Source: Tundrisphaera lichenicola
GTDB taxonomy: Bacteria; Planctomycetota; Planctomycetia; Isosphaerales; Isosphaeraceae
Length of the DNA stretch: 64,000 nucleotides
Assembly: GCF_051175385.1 (NCBI RefSeq)
Contig: NZ_CP195106.1
Location: forward strand, 2,604,001 to 2,668,000
Reading direction: 5' to 3'
The notes under the pieces: model-generated
What the model was told of the DNA's origin: nothing
Databases searched by the model: none
The model's input: only the letters and a program-made list of their open reading frames with translations
Translations under genes and position numbers: made by a program
In this document: piece by piece, positions 13,254 to 21,117 of the stretch
How the letters are laid out: every line of letters starts with the position of its first letter
Numbering within the stretch: position 1 is the first letter of the stretch

Positions 13254-14465
13254 TCACTGGAGGATCTTGGTCACCACGCCGGCACCCACCGTCTTGCCAC
13301 CTTCGCGGATCGCGAAACGGAGGTTCGCTTCCATGGCGACCGGGGTGTGCAACTCGACCGTCATCTTGATGTTGTCACCCGGCATGCACATCTCGGCCTC
13401 GCTGTTGTCCTCCGCGAGGAGGTTCAGCACCGAGCCAGTGACGTCGGTCGTCCGGAAGTAGAACTGAGGACGATACCCCTTGAAGAACGGGGTATGCCGC
13501 CCACCTTCGTCTTTGCTGAGGACGTAAACCTCGGCCTCGAACTTGGTGTGCGGGGTGATCGATCCCGGCTTGCAGACGACCTGCCCACGCTCCAGGTCGG
13601 TCTTCTCAACACCTCGGAGCAGGATCCCGACGTTGTCGCCGGCCTGACCCTGGTCGAGCGTCTTCTGGAACATCTCGACGCCGGTGACCGTCGAATTCTT
13701 GTTCTTGTCGAATCCGACGATCTCGACCGGATCACCAACCTTGATGATACCGCGTTCGATTCGGCCGGTGCCGACCGTACCTCGACCCTTGATGGAGAAC
13801 ACGTCCTCGATCGGCATCAGGAAGGGCTTGTCGACCTCCCGCTGCGGCTCGGGGATGTAGTCGTCCATGGTCTTGACGAGGTCGAGGATCGGCTTGGAAG
13901 CCACCGGATCGCTCGGGTTTTCGAGGGCCGGACGGCTGCATCCCCGGGTGATCGGGATTTCGTCGCCGGGGAACTTGTAGTGGGTCAGCAGCTCGCGAAG
14001 TTCGAGCTCGACCAGTTCCAGGAGCTCCTCGTCATCGACCAGGTCGATCTTGTTGAGGAAGACGACCAACGCGGGAACACCGACCTGGCGAGCCAGGAGG
14101 ATGTGCTCGCGAGTCTGCGGCATCGGGCCGTCGGCGGCGGAGACCACCAGGATCGCCCCGTCCATCTGGGCGGCACCGGTGATCATGTTCTTGATATAGT
14201 CGGCGTGCCCCGGGCAGTCGATGTGGGCGTAGTGCCGGGTCTCGCTCTCATACTCGACGTGGGAGACGGCGATGGTGACCGTCTTGTTGGCGTCGCGGAC
14301 GGTACCGCCCTTGGCGATTTCCGAATACGCTTTCGCCTTGGCCTGGCCGTGAGCGGCCAGGACGGCCAGCAGGGCGGCCGTCAGGGTCGTCTTGCCGTGG
14401 TCGATGTGCCCGATCGTGCCCACGTTGACGTGCGGTTTAGTCCTCGCGAAAGTTTCCTTGGCCAT
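13254..14465 (-). CDS. tuf: Elongation factor Tu
   Basis: This is the GTPase that delivers aminoacyl-tRNA to the ribosome, 403 aa. It has the P-loop GHIDHGKT at 19-26, DCPGH at 83-87 with catalytic His87, and NKID at 138-141. Domains 2 and 3 end in AIREGGKTVGAGVVTKILQ. The switch I region is odd: the usual Arg-Gly before the catalytic Thr is replaced, giving DANKTVTIAVSHVEYE (Thr64 kept). It is flanked by four tRNA genes upstream and rpmG downstream, and is probably co-transcribed with them. Confidence 0.98.
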   Translation of the reverse strand: MAKETFARTKPHVNVGTIGHIDHGKTTLTAALLAVLAAHGQAKAKAYSEIAKGGTVRDANKTVTIAVSHVEYESETRHYAHIDCPGHADYIKNMITGAAQMDGAILVVSAADGPMPQTREHILLARQVGVPALVVFLNKIDLVDDEELLELVELELRELLTHYKFPGDEIPITRGCSRPALENPSDPVASKPILDLVKTMDDYIPEPQREVDKPFLMPIEDVFSIKGRGTVGTGRIERGIIKVGDPVEIVGFDKNKNSTVTGVEMFQKTLDQGQAGDNVGILLRGVEKTDLERGQVVCKPGSITPHTKFEAEVYVLSKDEGGRHTPFFKGYRPQFYFRTTDVTGSVLNLLAEDNSEAEMCMPGDNIKMTVELHTPVAMEANLRFAIREGGKTVGAGVVTKILQ

Positions 14466-14628
14466 CGTTGCTCCCGTCGTCTCCTGGAAACCGTGGGCGT
14501 AGTGGCGTGTCCGCCGGGCCGCCCCGAATCAAAACCCACGATCAGATGGGCCACCGGGCGGTGGGTGATTGGCTTTCAAGCCACGGGACGCACCCGCTTC
14601 GCCAGGGCGAAAGGGACGCGGACCCGAA

Positions 14629-14701
<73 letters not shown>

Positions 14702-14819
14702 ATAGTTGCGTTATTTGAGAGTTTGGGCTGGGGGCAAACGATCCGGTGTTTCGAGCTTGCCGGCCCCACTGGATTGAGTCCAGGGTCGCCACCTCTCGTC
14801 GTCCGTCACTCCGCCCGAG

Positions 14820-14890
14820 AGCGGGTGATGGGAATCGAACCCACGTAGTCTGCTTGGAAGGCAGATACTCTACCATTGAGTTACACCCGC
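14820..14890 (-). tRNA. tRNA-Gly (anticodon TCC)
   Basis: A 71-nt cloverleaf with acceptor stem GCGGGTG/CACCCGC, anticodon stem TCTGC/GCAGA and loop CTTCCAA (TCC). It is third in the four-tRNA series ahead of tuf, matching glyT in E. coli. Confidence 0.96.
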
Positions 14891-15028
14891 GTGAAAGCCC
14901 CCACATTTAAAGTGGGTCGTAATCGACGGGTGACGGGTCCGAGGCTTGGCGAGGGCCGGAAAGTCTTGTGTCCGTTCGCTGCTGGTTAGACTCCTCAAAA
15001 ATAGATGCACGCCGGGTCGGCGGGGCAA

Positions 15029-15110
15029 TGGGTGGAGCAGGATTCGAACCTGCGAAGGTATAACCACCAGATTTACAGTCTGGCCCCTTTAGCCACTTGG
15101 GTATCCACCC
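15029..15110 (-). tRNA. tRNA-Tyr (anticodon GTA)
   Basis: An 82-nt class II tRNA with a long variable arm. The acceptor stem is GGGTGGA/TCCACCC, the anticodon stem CCAGA/TCTGG, the loop CTGTAAA (GTA), and position 73 is A. It matches tyrU in the E. coli tufB cluster. Confidence 0.97.
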
Positions 15111-15192
15111 GGTTACTGACAGCAATTCGCGATACCGTTGATTGCCCCGTGGCTCAGTAGAACCGGACGCCGAGACTCAAACCGTTCTTCAG

Positions 15193-15265
15193 AGCTGGCG
15201 GTGAGAGTCGAACTCACAACCGTCGGTTTACAAAACCGGTGCTCTGCCGATTGAGCTACGCCAGC
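15193..15265 (-). tRNA. tRNA-Thr (anticodon TGT)
   Basis: A 73-nt cloverleaf with acceptor stem GCTGGCG/CGCCAGC and anticodon loop TTTGTAA (TGT). The outermost anticodon-stem pair (27-43) is a C-A mismatch; the other four pairs are standard. It is the first gene of the tRNA-tuf unit. Confidence 0.95.
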
Positions 15266-15289
15266 CACTGCCCGACCGGGAAAACCCCA

Positions 15290-15317
15290 AATATACCGAG
15301 CGAAACCGCAAATGCAA
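15290..15317 (-). promoter_or_regulatory. Candidate sigma-70 promoter of the tRNA-tuf unit
   Basis: On the minus strand a TTGCAT -35 box (15312-15317) is followed by 16 bp and a TATATT -10 box (15290-15295). The -10 ends 24 bp before the first base of tRNA-Thr(TGT), which would leave a short leader. Confidence 0.55.
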
Positions 15318-15693
15318 GCGACTTTTCGATCGTCTATCCGGAATCGTCGAGGCCTGGGTGTTCCGATCCGACAAAATCGACCGCGGCGACGGCCATCGGG
15401 CCAATCGGGCGCGGTCGATATTGAACGGGGGCATCAAAGGCCAACGAGATCGTAGCCGGTACTGGCCATGCCTTGCAAGAGGTGACCGGCGAAATTCGTG
15501 GCTTTTCAGTAATCTCCGGCCTGTTGGTAGTCATCTCGCTGAGTTCCCAAGATGCCGGAGAATCGATATTTCTTGATCCCGCGGCTACACATCCTTTCGC
15601 CAGGTCGAAGATCTTGGATAGATTGGATCGGATTCCGGCAACCTTCTTTTTGATGTTCAAGCGAACTTTTCGACACTTTGGAGTGACCTGGCC
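15318..15693. other. Divergent spacer with nothing recognised
   Basis: These bases lie between the minus-strand tRNA promoter and the plus-strand SBP56 gene. Short frames exist on both strands but none looks like a protein. The stretch presumably holds the promoter and leader of the SBP56 gene; no clear -35/-10 pair was found. Confidence 0.4.
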
Positions 15694-16914
15694 ATGAGCG
15701 ATTGGACTTCAAGGGTCTCCCTTGCCCTGACGCTGGCTTTGGTGCCTCTGACGATTCGACCGACCCTGGCGGAGACTTGCCTCTCTCCCTTCGTCAAGCG
15801 GCTGGATCGACCGGAAAAATACCTCTACGTCCTGTGCGTGGATGCTGACGAGAAGGACGATGATTCCGTCGTGATGATCGACGTCGATCCCGACAGCGCG
15901 ACCTATGGGCAAGTCACGTTCACGCTCGGGCTGGGCAGTCGGGGGAACGAGACCCATCACTGGGGGTACACCGACGATCGATCCAGGATCTGGGCCGGAG
16001 GGCTCCGGTCGAGCCGGATCTGGATCCTCGATGTGGCGACCGACCCGGCCCGGCCGAGGATCGAGCGAGTGATCGAGGACATCCCTCGGTCGACTGGGCT
16101 TTCCGGTCCCCACACCTATTACGCCTTGCCCGGGCGGATGCTTTTGAGCTTCCTGGGATCGGCCGATGGAGGCCTCCCGGCGGGACTGGCCGAGTTCACC
16201 AACGATGGCCAGCTCATCCGGACAATCCCTAACCCGAGCGGGGCCCCCTACGGTTACGACCTGGCGGTGAAGCCCGAGCGAAACCGGATGGTGACCAGCA
16301 GTTTCTCGCCACCTCGAAATTACCTGAAGCCCTTCGCGGAGATGGATCTCAAGGATTTCGGATCGGAGATGATCGTCTGGGATTTCAAGGAGCGAAAGCC
16401 GATCCAGGTCGCGAAAACCGGCACGGCGCCGCTGGAAGTCCGCTGGTCTCTCAAGCCGGACGCCGATCATGGCTTCACCAATTGCGCCCTCGACAATTCG
16501 ATCTGGCTTTTCCGGGGCAAGGGCGACGGATCGAACGAATACGATTTCAAGAAAGTGGCCGACACCGGCGCATTCCCGGCCGACCTTCGCCAGAGCCCCG
16601 ACGATCGTTATCTGTTCGTCAGCTGCTTCGGCGCGAACGAGATCCAACAGTGGGACGTGAGCGATATCGAGCGTCCCAAGCTCTTCAGCAGCGTCTCGCC
16701 CGGCGTCCAACCCAACATGATGCACGTAACGGGGGACGGAAAGCGGATGTACGTCTCCAATTCGCTGCTATCGACGCTCGATCATTCCGGGAGATTCTGG
16801 ATCCGTTTGATCCATGTCGGGGTTGACGGCATGAAAATTGATCCCTTCTTCAATGTCGATCTCAACCAACGTCCTGGTGGCTCAGTTCGCGGACACGATC
16901 TACTCATCAATTAG
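15694..16914 (+). CDS. Secreted SBP56 / methanethiol oxidase-family protein
   Basis: This is a 406-aa beta-propeller protein of the selenium-binding protein 56 family, whose bacterial members include the copper-dependent methanethiol oxidase MtoX. Matches to the family are NETHHWGY, RIWILDVATDPARP, GYDLAVKPERNRMVTSSF, FGSEMIVWDF and GFTNCAL, then QNEIQQWDVSD-like and VSNSLLSTLD segments near the end. A signal peptide is likely (residues 1-26), which puts it in the periplasm. The CSSC segment that binds selenium in the human protein is missing. A SCO-type copper chaperone gene follows 20 bp later, as reported for mtoX loci. Methanethiol oxidation is therefore a reasonable but untested role. 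Confidence 0.8.
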   Translation: MSDWTSRVSLALTLALVPLTIRPTLAETCLSPFVKRLDRPEKYLYVLCVDADEKDDDSVVMIDVDPDSATYGQVTFTLGLGSRGNETHHWGYTDDRSRIWAGGLRSSRIWILDVATDPARPRIERVIEDIPRSTGLSGPHTYYALPGRMLLSFLGSADGGLPAGLAEFTNDGQLIRTIPNPSGAPYGYDLAVKPERNRMVTSSFSPPRNYLKPFAEMDLKDFGSEMIVWDFKERKPIQVAKTGTAPLEVRWSLKPDADHGFTNCALDNSIWLFRGKGDGSNEYDFKKVADTGAFPADLRQSPDDRYLFVSCFGANEIQQWDVSDIERPKLFSSVSPGVQPNMMHVTGDGKRMYVSNSLLSTLDHSGRFWIRLIHVGVDGMKIDPFFNVDLNQRPGGSVRGHDLLIN

Positions 16915-16934
16915 AGGATCGGGAGCGATTCAGG

Positions 16935-17507
16935 ATGTACGCCCTACTCATCTGCACCGCCCTGACGGTCGCCAGCGATCAGGATTCGTTCCTTGCGGAC
17001 ATCGGCCCTGCCCCGGATGTCGAGCTGGTTGACACGCAAAGACACTTTTTCTCTCTTGGGTCGCTCCGAGGTAAGGCGGTCGTGGTCAGCTTCGTCTACA
17101 CCACCTGTACCGGGACTTGTCCGCTGACGACCGCTAAGCTCGATAAGGTCCGTCGGCGACTCCGAGAAGAAGGTCTCTGGGGTCGGTCGGTCGAGTTCGT
17201 CTCGATCACGCTCGACCCGGATCGGGACACCCCCGAGGTCCTCGAACGCTACGCCAGGGCCTATCGGGCCGACCCCAATTCCTGGCATTTCCTGACGGGG
17301 CCGCCCGACCGAGTCGCCAAGGTGATCTCGGACTGGGATATGTGGGCCAAGCTCGGACCGTCCGGCGTGATCGACCACCCTTCCAGGATTTTCCTCCTCG
17401 ACCCCTCGGGGCATCGTCGGGAAATCTATAACCTCGAGTCCCTGACACCCGAGATCGTGGCCCAGGATATCAGGGCAGTAATCGCTGGAGGCAACGCAAC
17501 CCGATGA
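16935..17507 (+). CDS. SCO1/SenC-family copper chaperone
   Basis: A 190-aa thioredoxin-fold protein with the SCO copper site: the CxxxC pair C58/C62 (YTTCTGTCPLTT) and the distant histidine H148 (VIDHPSR). A short hydrophobic N-terminus suggests export or membrane anchoring. SCO proteins deliver copper to cuproenzymes, usually cytochrome oxidase CuA. Lying directly behind the SBP56 gene, this one may metallate that protein instead. Its stop overlaps the next start by 4 nt, so translation is probably coupled. Confidence 0.9.
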   Translation: MYALLICTALTVASDQDSFLADIGPAPDVELVDTQRHFFSLGSLRGKAVVVSFVYTTCTGTCPLTTAKLDKVRRRLREEGLWGRSVEFVSITLDPDRDTPEVLERYARAYRADPNSWHFLTGPPDRVAKVISDWDMWAKLGPSGVIDHPSRIFLLDPSGHRREIYNLESLTPEIVAQDIRAVIAGGNATR

Positions 17508-18484
17508 CCCTTGAATCGAACCTGGCGACCGAAGAGAGCCGGACCGGCCGGAAAGCAAGGGCCTTCGTGGTCCTGAATCCCCGGTCTGGCTCATGTACCG
17601 CCCCGGCCGTCCGGCGGGCGATCCGGGACCATCTCGGCGACCTGGAGGTGGAGGTCCACGAGATCTCCGAGGGGGACGATATTCAGCATATCGTCCTATC
17701 GGCGATCGAACGAGGCTGCGACCCAATCGTCGCGGCCGGCGGAGACGGGACGGTTTCCTCGATCGCCAACGTCATGGTGGGCAAGCAGGCTCACCTGGTC
17801 ATCCTCCCGCTGGGCACCGCCAATGTCCTGGCTCGTGAACTGGGCATTCCGGTCGAACTCGAAGGTGCCTGCCGGTTGGGTGCCCATCGCGTGAAGCTTG
17901 GGAGCCTGACCGGTCCCGAGCATGAAGTCTTCCGGCTCGATGCGATGAAGGTGGGAAATCGCCACTACTTCACCCAGATAGGCGTGGGAATCGATGCCCT
18001 TATGATCCGTGATACCGCCACCGAGCAAAAGAAGCGGTTCGGACGGCTCGCATACCTCTGGACCGCGGCGACCCGACTGGTCGGTTTCCAACCTCGGAAA
18101 TTCTCGATCGTCATCGACGGCGAGGAGATCATCGCGAAGGCGTCCGAAGTCGTCATCGCCAACACTGGAATGATGGGCCAACCCCCGTTCCGATGGGGAC
18201 CCGACATTCGGGCTGATGATGGCCGGCTCAACGTCTGCATCGTTCGAGCCCGAACTTTCCTCGACTACGCCGGGATTTTCTGGCTCGTCGTCCAGGGAAG
18301 ACACCGAGAAAGCCCCAACGTCCGCTATCGGACCGCTTCGAAATCGGTCGAGATTACCACCAAGCACCCTCTCCCGGTCCAGGCTGACGGAGAGATCGTC
18401 GGCGACACACCCATCCGGGTAGAAGTCGTCCCAAATGCCGTCGAGGTGGTTATCCCTTCCGGAACCCAACCTGGAACGATCTGA
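17504..18484 (+). CDS. Diacylglycerol kinase catalytic-domain lipid kinase
   Basis: A 326-aa protein of the DagK/YegS/LCB5 family, which phosphorylates diacylglycerol or sphingoid-type lipids with ATP. The nucleotide-binding signature is present: NPRSG at 25-29 and GGDGT at 79-83, then LPLGTANVLARELG. The C-terminal beta-sandwich carries VIANTGMMGQPPFRWGPDIRADDGRLNV and VQADGEIVGDTPIRVEVVP. It overlaps the SCO gene by 4 nt and ends the three-gene unit ahead of the S10 promoter. The substrate cannot be told from sequence. Confidence 0.88.
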   Translation: MTLESNLATEESRTGRKARAFVVLNPRSGSCTAPAVRRAIRDHLGDLEVEVHEISEGDDIQHIVLSAIERGCDPIVAAGGDGTVSSIANVMVGKQAHLVILPLGTANVLARELGIPVELEGACRLGAHRVKLGSLTGPEHEVFRLDAMKVGNRHYFTQIGVGIDALMIRDTATEQKKRFGRLAYLWTAATRLVGFQPRKFSIVIDGEEIIAKASEVVIANTGMMGQPPFRWGPDIRADDGRLNVCIVRARTFLDYAGIFWLVVQGRHRESPNVRYRTASKSVEITTKHPLPVQADGEIVGDTPIRVEVVPNAVEVVIPSGTQPGTI

Positions 18485-18565
18485 AGCCGGAAGAAGTCGT
18501 CACCTCCATCGAGAGCGAGTCGAAAACGGATTCTCACCCCACCGGAAAAACCGGAAGAAGCCCGA

Positions 18566-18594
18566 TTGACTCGACCAGGTCACCCCGTTACACT
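18566..18594 (+). promoter_or_regulatory. Candidate promoter of the S10 ribosomal operon
   Basis: TTGACT (18566-18571), a 17-bp spacer and TACACT (18589-18594) form a good sigma-70-type promoter 84 bp ahead of the rpsJ start. The leader contains a CCCCGC/GCGGGG hairpin (18603-18608 with 18623-18628). The same TTGAC...TACACT form precedes rpsL. Confidence 0.65.
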
Positions 18595-18677
18595 CTTACT
18601 TTCCCCGCGAGAGTCGTCGAGAGCGGGGCGAGAAACATGACAAACTCGGTCCGGCGATCGATGAAGGGATCCTAAGC

Positions 18678-19010
18678 GTGGCGGGTATCAGCAACGAACG
18701 GATACGCATCCGGATGGAAGCGTACGATCACACCATCCTGGACCAGTCGGCCAAGGACATCGTCGACACCGCCAAGCGGACCGAGGCCATCGTCCACGGC
18801 CCGATCCCCCTGCCGACTCGGATCGAACGATACACCGTGCTTCGAAGCCCGCACATCGACAAGAAGTCGCGGGAACAATTCGAGATCCGGACTCACAAGC
18901 GGCTGATTGACATCGTCCAGCCGACCAACAAGACCATCGATGCCTTGAACAAGCTGAGCCTTCCGGCCGGCGTCGACATCAAGATCAAAGCAGGCCCTTC
19001 GGCCTCCTGA
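18678..19010 (+). CDS. rpsJ: 30S ribosomal protein S10 (uS10)
   Basis: A 110-aa S10, which also serves as NusE in antitermination. It starts at GTG; MAGISNERIRIRMEAYDH fits the family N-terminus, and the next ATG would cut into the conserved strand. The signature LPTRIERYTVLRSPHIDKKSREQFE is present. It is the first gene of the S10 operon. A 234-bp structured spacer separates it from rplC. Confidence 0.97.
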   Translation: MAGISNERIRIRMEAYDHTILDQSAKDIVDTAKRTEAIVHGPIPLPTRIERYTVLRSPHIDKKSREQFEIRTHKRLIDIVQPTNKTIDALNKLSLPAGVDIKIKAGPSAS

Positions 19011-19244
19011 TCGCGTCGTTTGCGGCCCAACCTGGTCCGGTTGTCGGGATTTCGATCCCGGTCGCCGGCCCTCACGTCGTCGGTGACTCGGGCCATCCTG
19101 GTCCGGCCCCGCCGACCTCTGTTTTTTATCGGACGTCGAGGCCGTATTCGGCCTCCGTGGATGAACACCTCAGGGTGTCGGCTTCGGCCGTCCCCGAAGG
19201 ACCCCCGGCCTCCGGTCGGGGAGGGTTGGGTTTGAGAGGCGATC
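19011..19244 (+). promoter_or_regulatory. Structured rpsJ-rplC spacer, possible attenuator
   Basis: This 234-bp spacer contains at least two perfect hairpins: CGGGAT-TTCG-ATCCCG (19045-19060) and GAGGCCG-TATT-CGGCCTC (19138-19155). A run of six T (19122-19127) follows a weaker GTCGG/CCGAC structure. That layout could attenuate transcription between rpsJ and the rest of the operon. In E. coli, L4-dependent attenuation acts ahead of rpsJ instead. Confidence 0.4.
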
Positions 19245-19880
19245 ATGCTCGTGGGACTGCTTGGCCGCAAAGTCGGCATGACTCAGATTTACGAGACGGA
19301 TGGGACGGCGGTACCGGTCACGGTGCTCGAATGCGGCCCATGCACGGTTCTCCAGGTCCGCACCGCCGAACGCGATGGCTACCATGCCTTGCAGCTCGGC
19401 TTCGATGACAAGAAGCGAAAGAGCGCGACCCAGGCCGAGCGTGGTCACGCCCGGAAGGTGGACTCCGAACCGAAGCGTTATGTTCGCGAGATCCGCCAAG
19501 AATCGGCCGCCGAGGGTGTCGTCGAAGGGCAGACCTTGACGGTCGAGGTCTTCAACGAGATCAAGAACGTCGACGTGATCGGGACGAGCAAGGGACGAGG
19601 TTTCTCGGGCGTCATCAAACGTCACGGGTTCAAGGGCCTCCGGGCGACCCACGGCGTCAAGCGGATGCACCGCCACCCTGGCTCCTCGGGTCCGAGCGCC
19701 GACCCGGCCCACACCCGCAAGGGAATCAAGAAGCCGGGGCAGTACGGAAACGCCCGGATCACCGTGAAGAATCTCAAGGTCGTCCAGGTCGACCCGACCA
19801 ACAACTTGCTATTGATCCGCGGGGCGGTCCCCGGGCCCAACGGCGGCTATCTCACCATCCGGCAAACCAACAAGGTCTGA
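19245..19880 (+). CDS. rplC: 50S ribosomal protein L3 (uL3)
   Basis: A 211-aa early-assembly 50S protein whose loop reaches the peptidyl transferase centre. It starts MLVGLLGRKVGMTQIY and carries the signature GFSGVIKRHGFKG with the loop MHRHPGSSGPSADPAHTRKGIKKPGQYG. Length and order (rpsJ, rplC, rplD) are typical. Confidence 0.97.
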   Translation: MLVGLLGRKVGMTQIYETDGTAVPVTVLECGPCTVLQVRTAERDGYHALQLGFDDKKRKSATQAERGHARKVDSEPKRYVREIRQESAAEGVVEGQTLTVEVFNEIKNVDVIGTSKGRGFSGVIKRHGFKGLRATHGVKRMHRHPGSSGPSADPAHTRKGIKKPGQYGNARITVKNLKVVQVDPTNNLLLIRGAVPGPNGGYLTIRQTNKV

Positions 19881-19945
19881 ACAAACCGATGTCCCGGCCG
19901 GCGACCGGCCCGGGCCCCAGGGGCGATCGGGGAGTGGATGAAATC

Positions 19946-20701
19946 ATGTTGAGCATTCCTGTCTATAATCCGGCCGGTGAGAAATTGGCCGAGGAGTCGA
20001 TCGATCCGGCCGACTTCGGTGGTTCGGTCAACAAGCAACTCCTCCATGACGTGGTGCTGATGCACCTGGCCGCCCGCCGCGTGGGTACGGTCAATACTCG
20101 AGGCCGGGCCGACGTGGCCGGCTCGGGCAAGAAGCTGTTCCGCCAGAAGGGGACCGGCAACGCCCGTGCGGGCTCGAAGCGGACCAACAAGCGGGTTGGC
20201 GGCGGCGTGGCCTTCGCCCGGAGGAACCGCGACTACCGCTACAGCATGCCGAAGAAGGCCGTGCGAGCAGCGATCCGGATGGCCCTGCTCTCGAAGTTCC
20301 AGGACGGGCAGGCCATCGTGATCGATGGGCTGGCCCCCGGCGAGAAGCCCAAGACCAAGATGGTGGTCCAGGCCCTCCGCTCGATCCGCCGGCCCGACCT
20401 CAAGGAATCCGAGGCGGTGGTGGCCGAGGGGGAGACCAAGAATCAGGCTCTCCGCCGGACGCTCGAAGGGCGGACCATCCTGATCGGCCTCCCCGGACTG
20501 GACCCGGTCCTATACCGGAGTGCCCGGAACATCGAAGGTGTCCAGGTCGCCCCGGTGGCCGAGTTCAACACCTACGATATCCTCAAGCAACGCTATCTGG
20601 TGCTGACCCGAGAGGCGCTGGCCGTCCTCAAAGAACGGGTGAAGCAGAAGCCGGCCCGCCGGCCGGACTCGACGACGGCCTCGGCCGCCTCGGAGGCTTG
20701 A
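19946..20701 (+). CDS. rplD: 50S ribosomal protein L4 (uL4)
   Basis: A 251-aa exit-tunnel protein. The start was placed at MLSIPVYNPAGEK, which fits the family, with a GGAG about 11 nt ahead; an upstream in-frame Met would add 19 unrelated residues. The tunnel loop KLFRQKGTGNARAGSKRTNKRVGGGVAF is conserved. The protein has a C-terminal Lys/Arg/Ala/Ser tail of about 25 residues beyond the usual end. Confidence 0.95.
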   Translation: MLSIPVYNPAGEKLAEESIDPADFGGSVNKQLLHDVVLMHLAARRVGTVNTRGRADVAGSGKKLFRQKGTGNARAGSKRTNKRVGGGVAFARRNRDYRYSMPKKAVRAAIRMALLSKFQDGQAIVIDGLAPGEKPKTKMVVQALRSIRRPDLKESEAVVAEGETKNQALRRTLEGRTILIGLPGLDPVLYRSARNIEGVQVAPVAEFNTYDILKQRYLVLTREALAVLKERVKQKPARRPDSTTASAASEA

Positions 20702-20705
20702 AGTC

Positions 20706-21032
20706 ATGGTCACGCTCTACCGTCCGCCTGTTTATGTCCGCAAGGGCCCGGCACTCGAACCTTATCAGGTCGTCCTGAGGCCACTGATCACCGAGAAGGC
20801 GACGCATCTCTCGGAACGTCACAACGCCTACACGTTCGAGGTCAACGTCAACGCCAACAAGACCGAGATCAAGGAGGCCGTCGAGGTCCTCTTCAACGTC
20901 AAGGTGGCCGACGTCCGGACCCAGAACCGCCGCGGCAAACTCCGCCGATACCGGCTCAAGGTCGGCCGGATGCGGAACTGGAAGAAGGCGATCGTCGCCC
21001 TCCACGACGATTACCGGATCGACTTCTATTGA
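20706..21032 (+). CDS. rplW: 50S ribosomal protein L23 (uL23)
   Basis: A 108-aa protein at the tunnel exit, where SRP and trigger factor dock. It contains VVLRPLITEKATHL and KVADVRTQNRRGKLRR. It starts 4 bp after rplD stops, so the two are tightly coupled. Confidence 0.96.
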   Translation: MVTLYRPPVYVRKGPALEPYQVVLRPLITEKATHLSERHNAYTFEVNVNANKTEIKEAVEVLFNVKVADVRTQNRRGKLRRYRLKVGRMRNWKKAIVALHDDYRIDFY

Positions 21033-21075
21033 TCAACCAGCCATCACGCTGAACCGCCCACGAGCCGAAGACGAA

Positions 21076-21091
21076 AACGCCTTCGGGCGTT
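21076..21091 (+). other. UUCG-capped hairpin between rplW and rplB
   Basis: AACGCC-TTCG-GGCGTT is a perfect 6-bp stem closed by a C(UUCG)G tetraloop, an exceptionally stable RNA fold. It lies 27 bp ahead of the rplB start and lacks a T-run, so it is more likely an RNA stability or translation element than a terminator. Confidence 0.55.
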
Positions 21092-21117
21092 GAGCAGAGC
21101 AGAAGGACGCGACCGCG

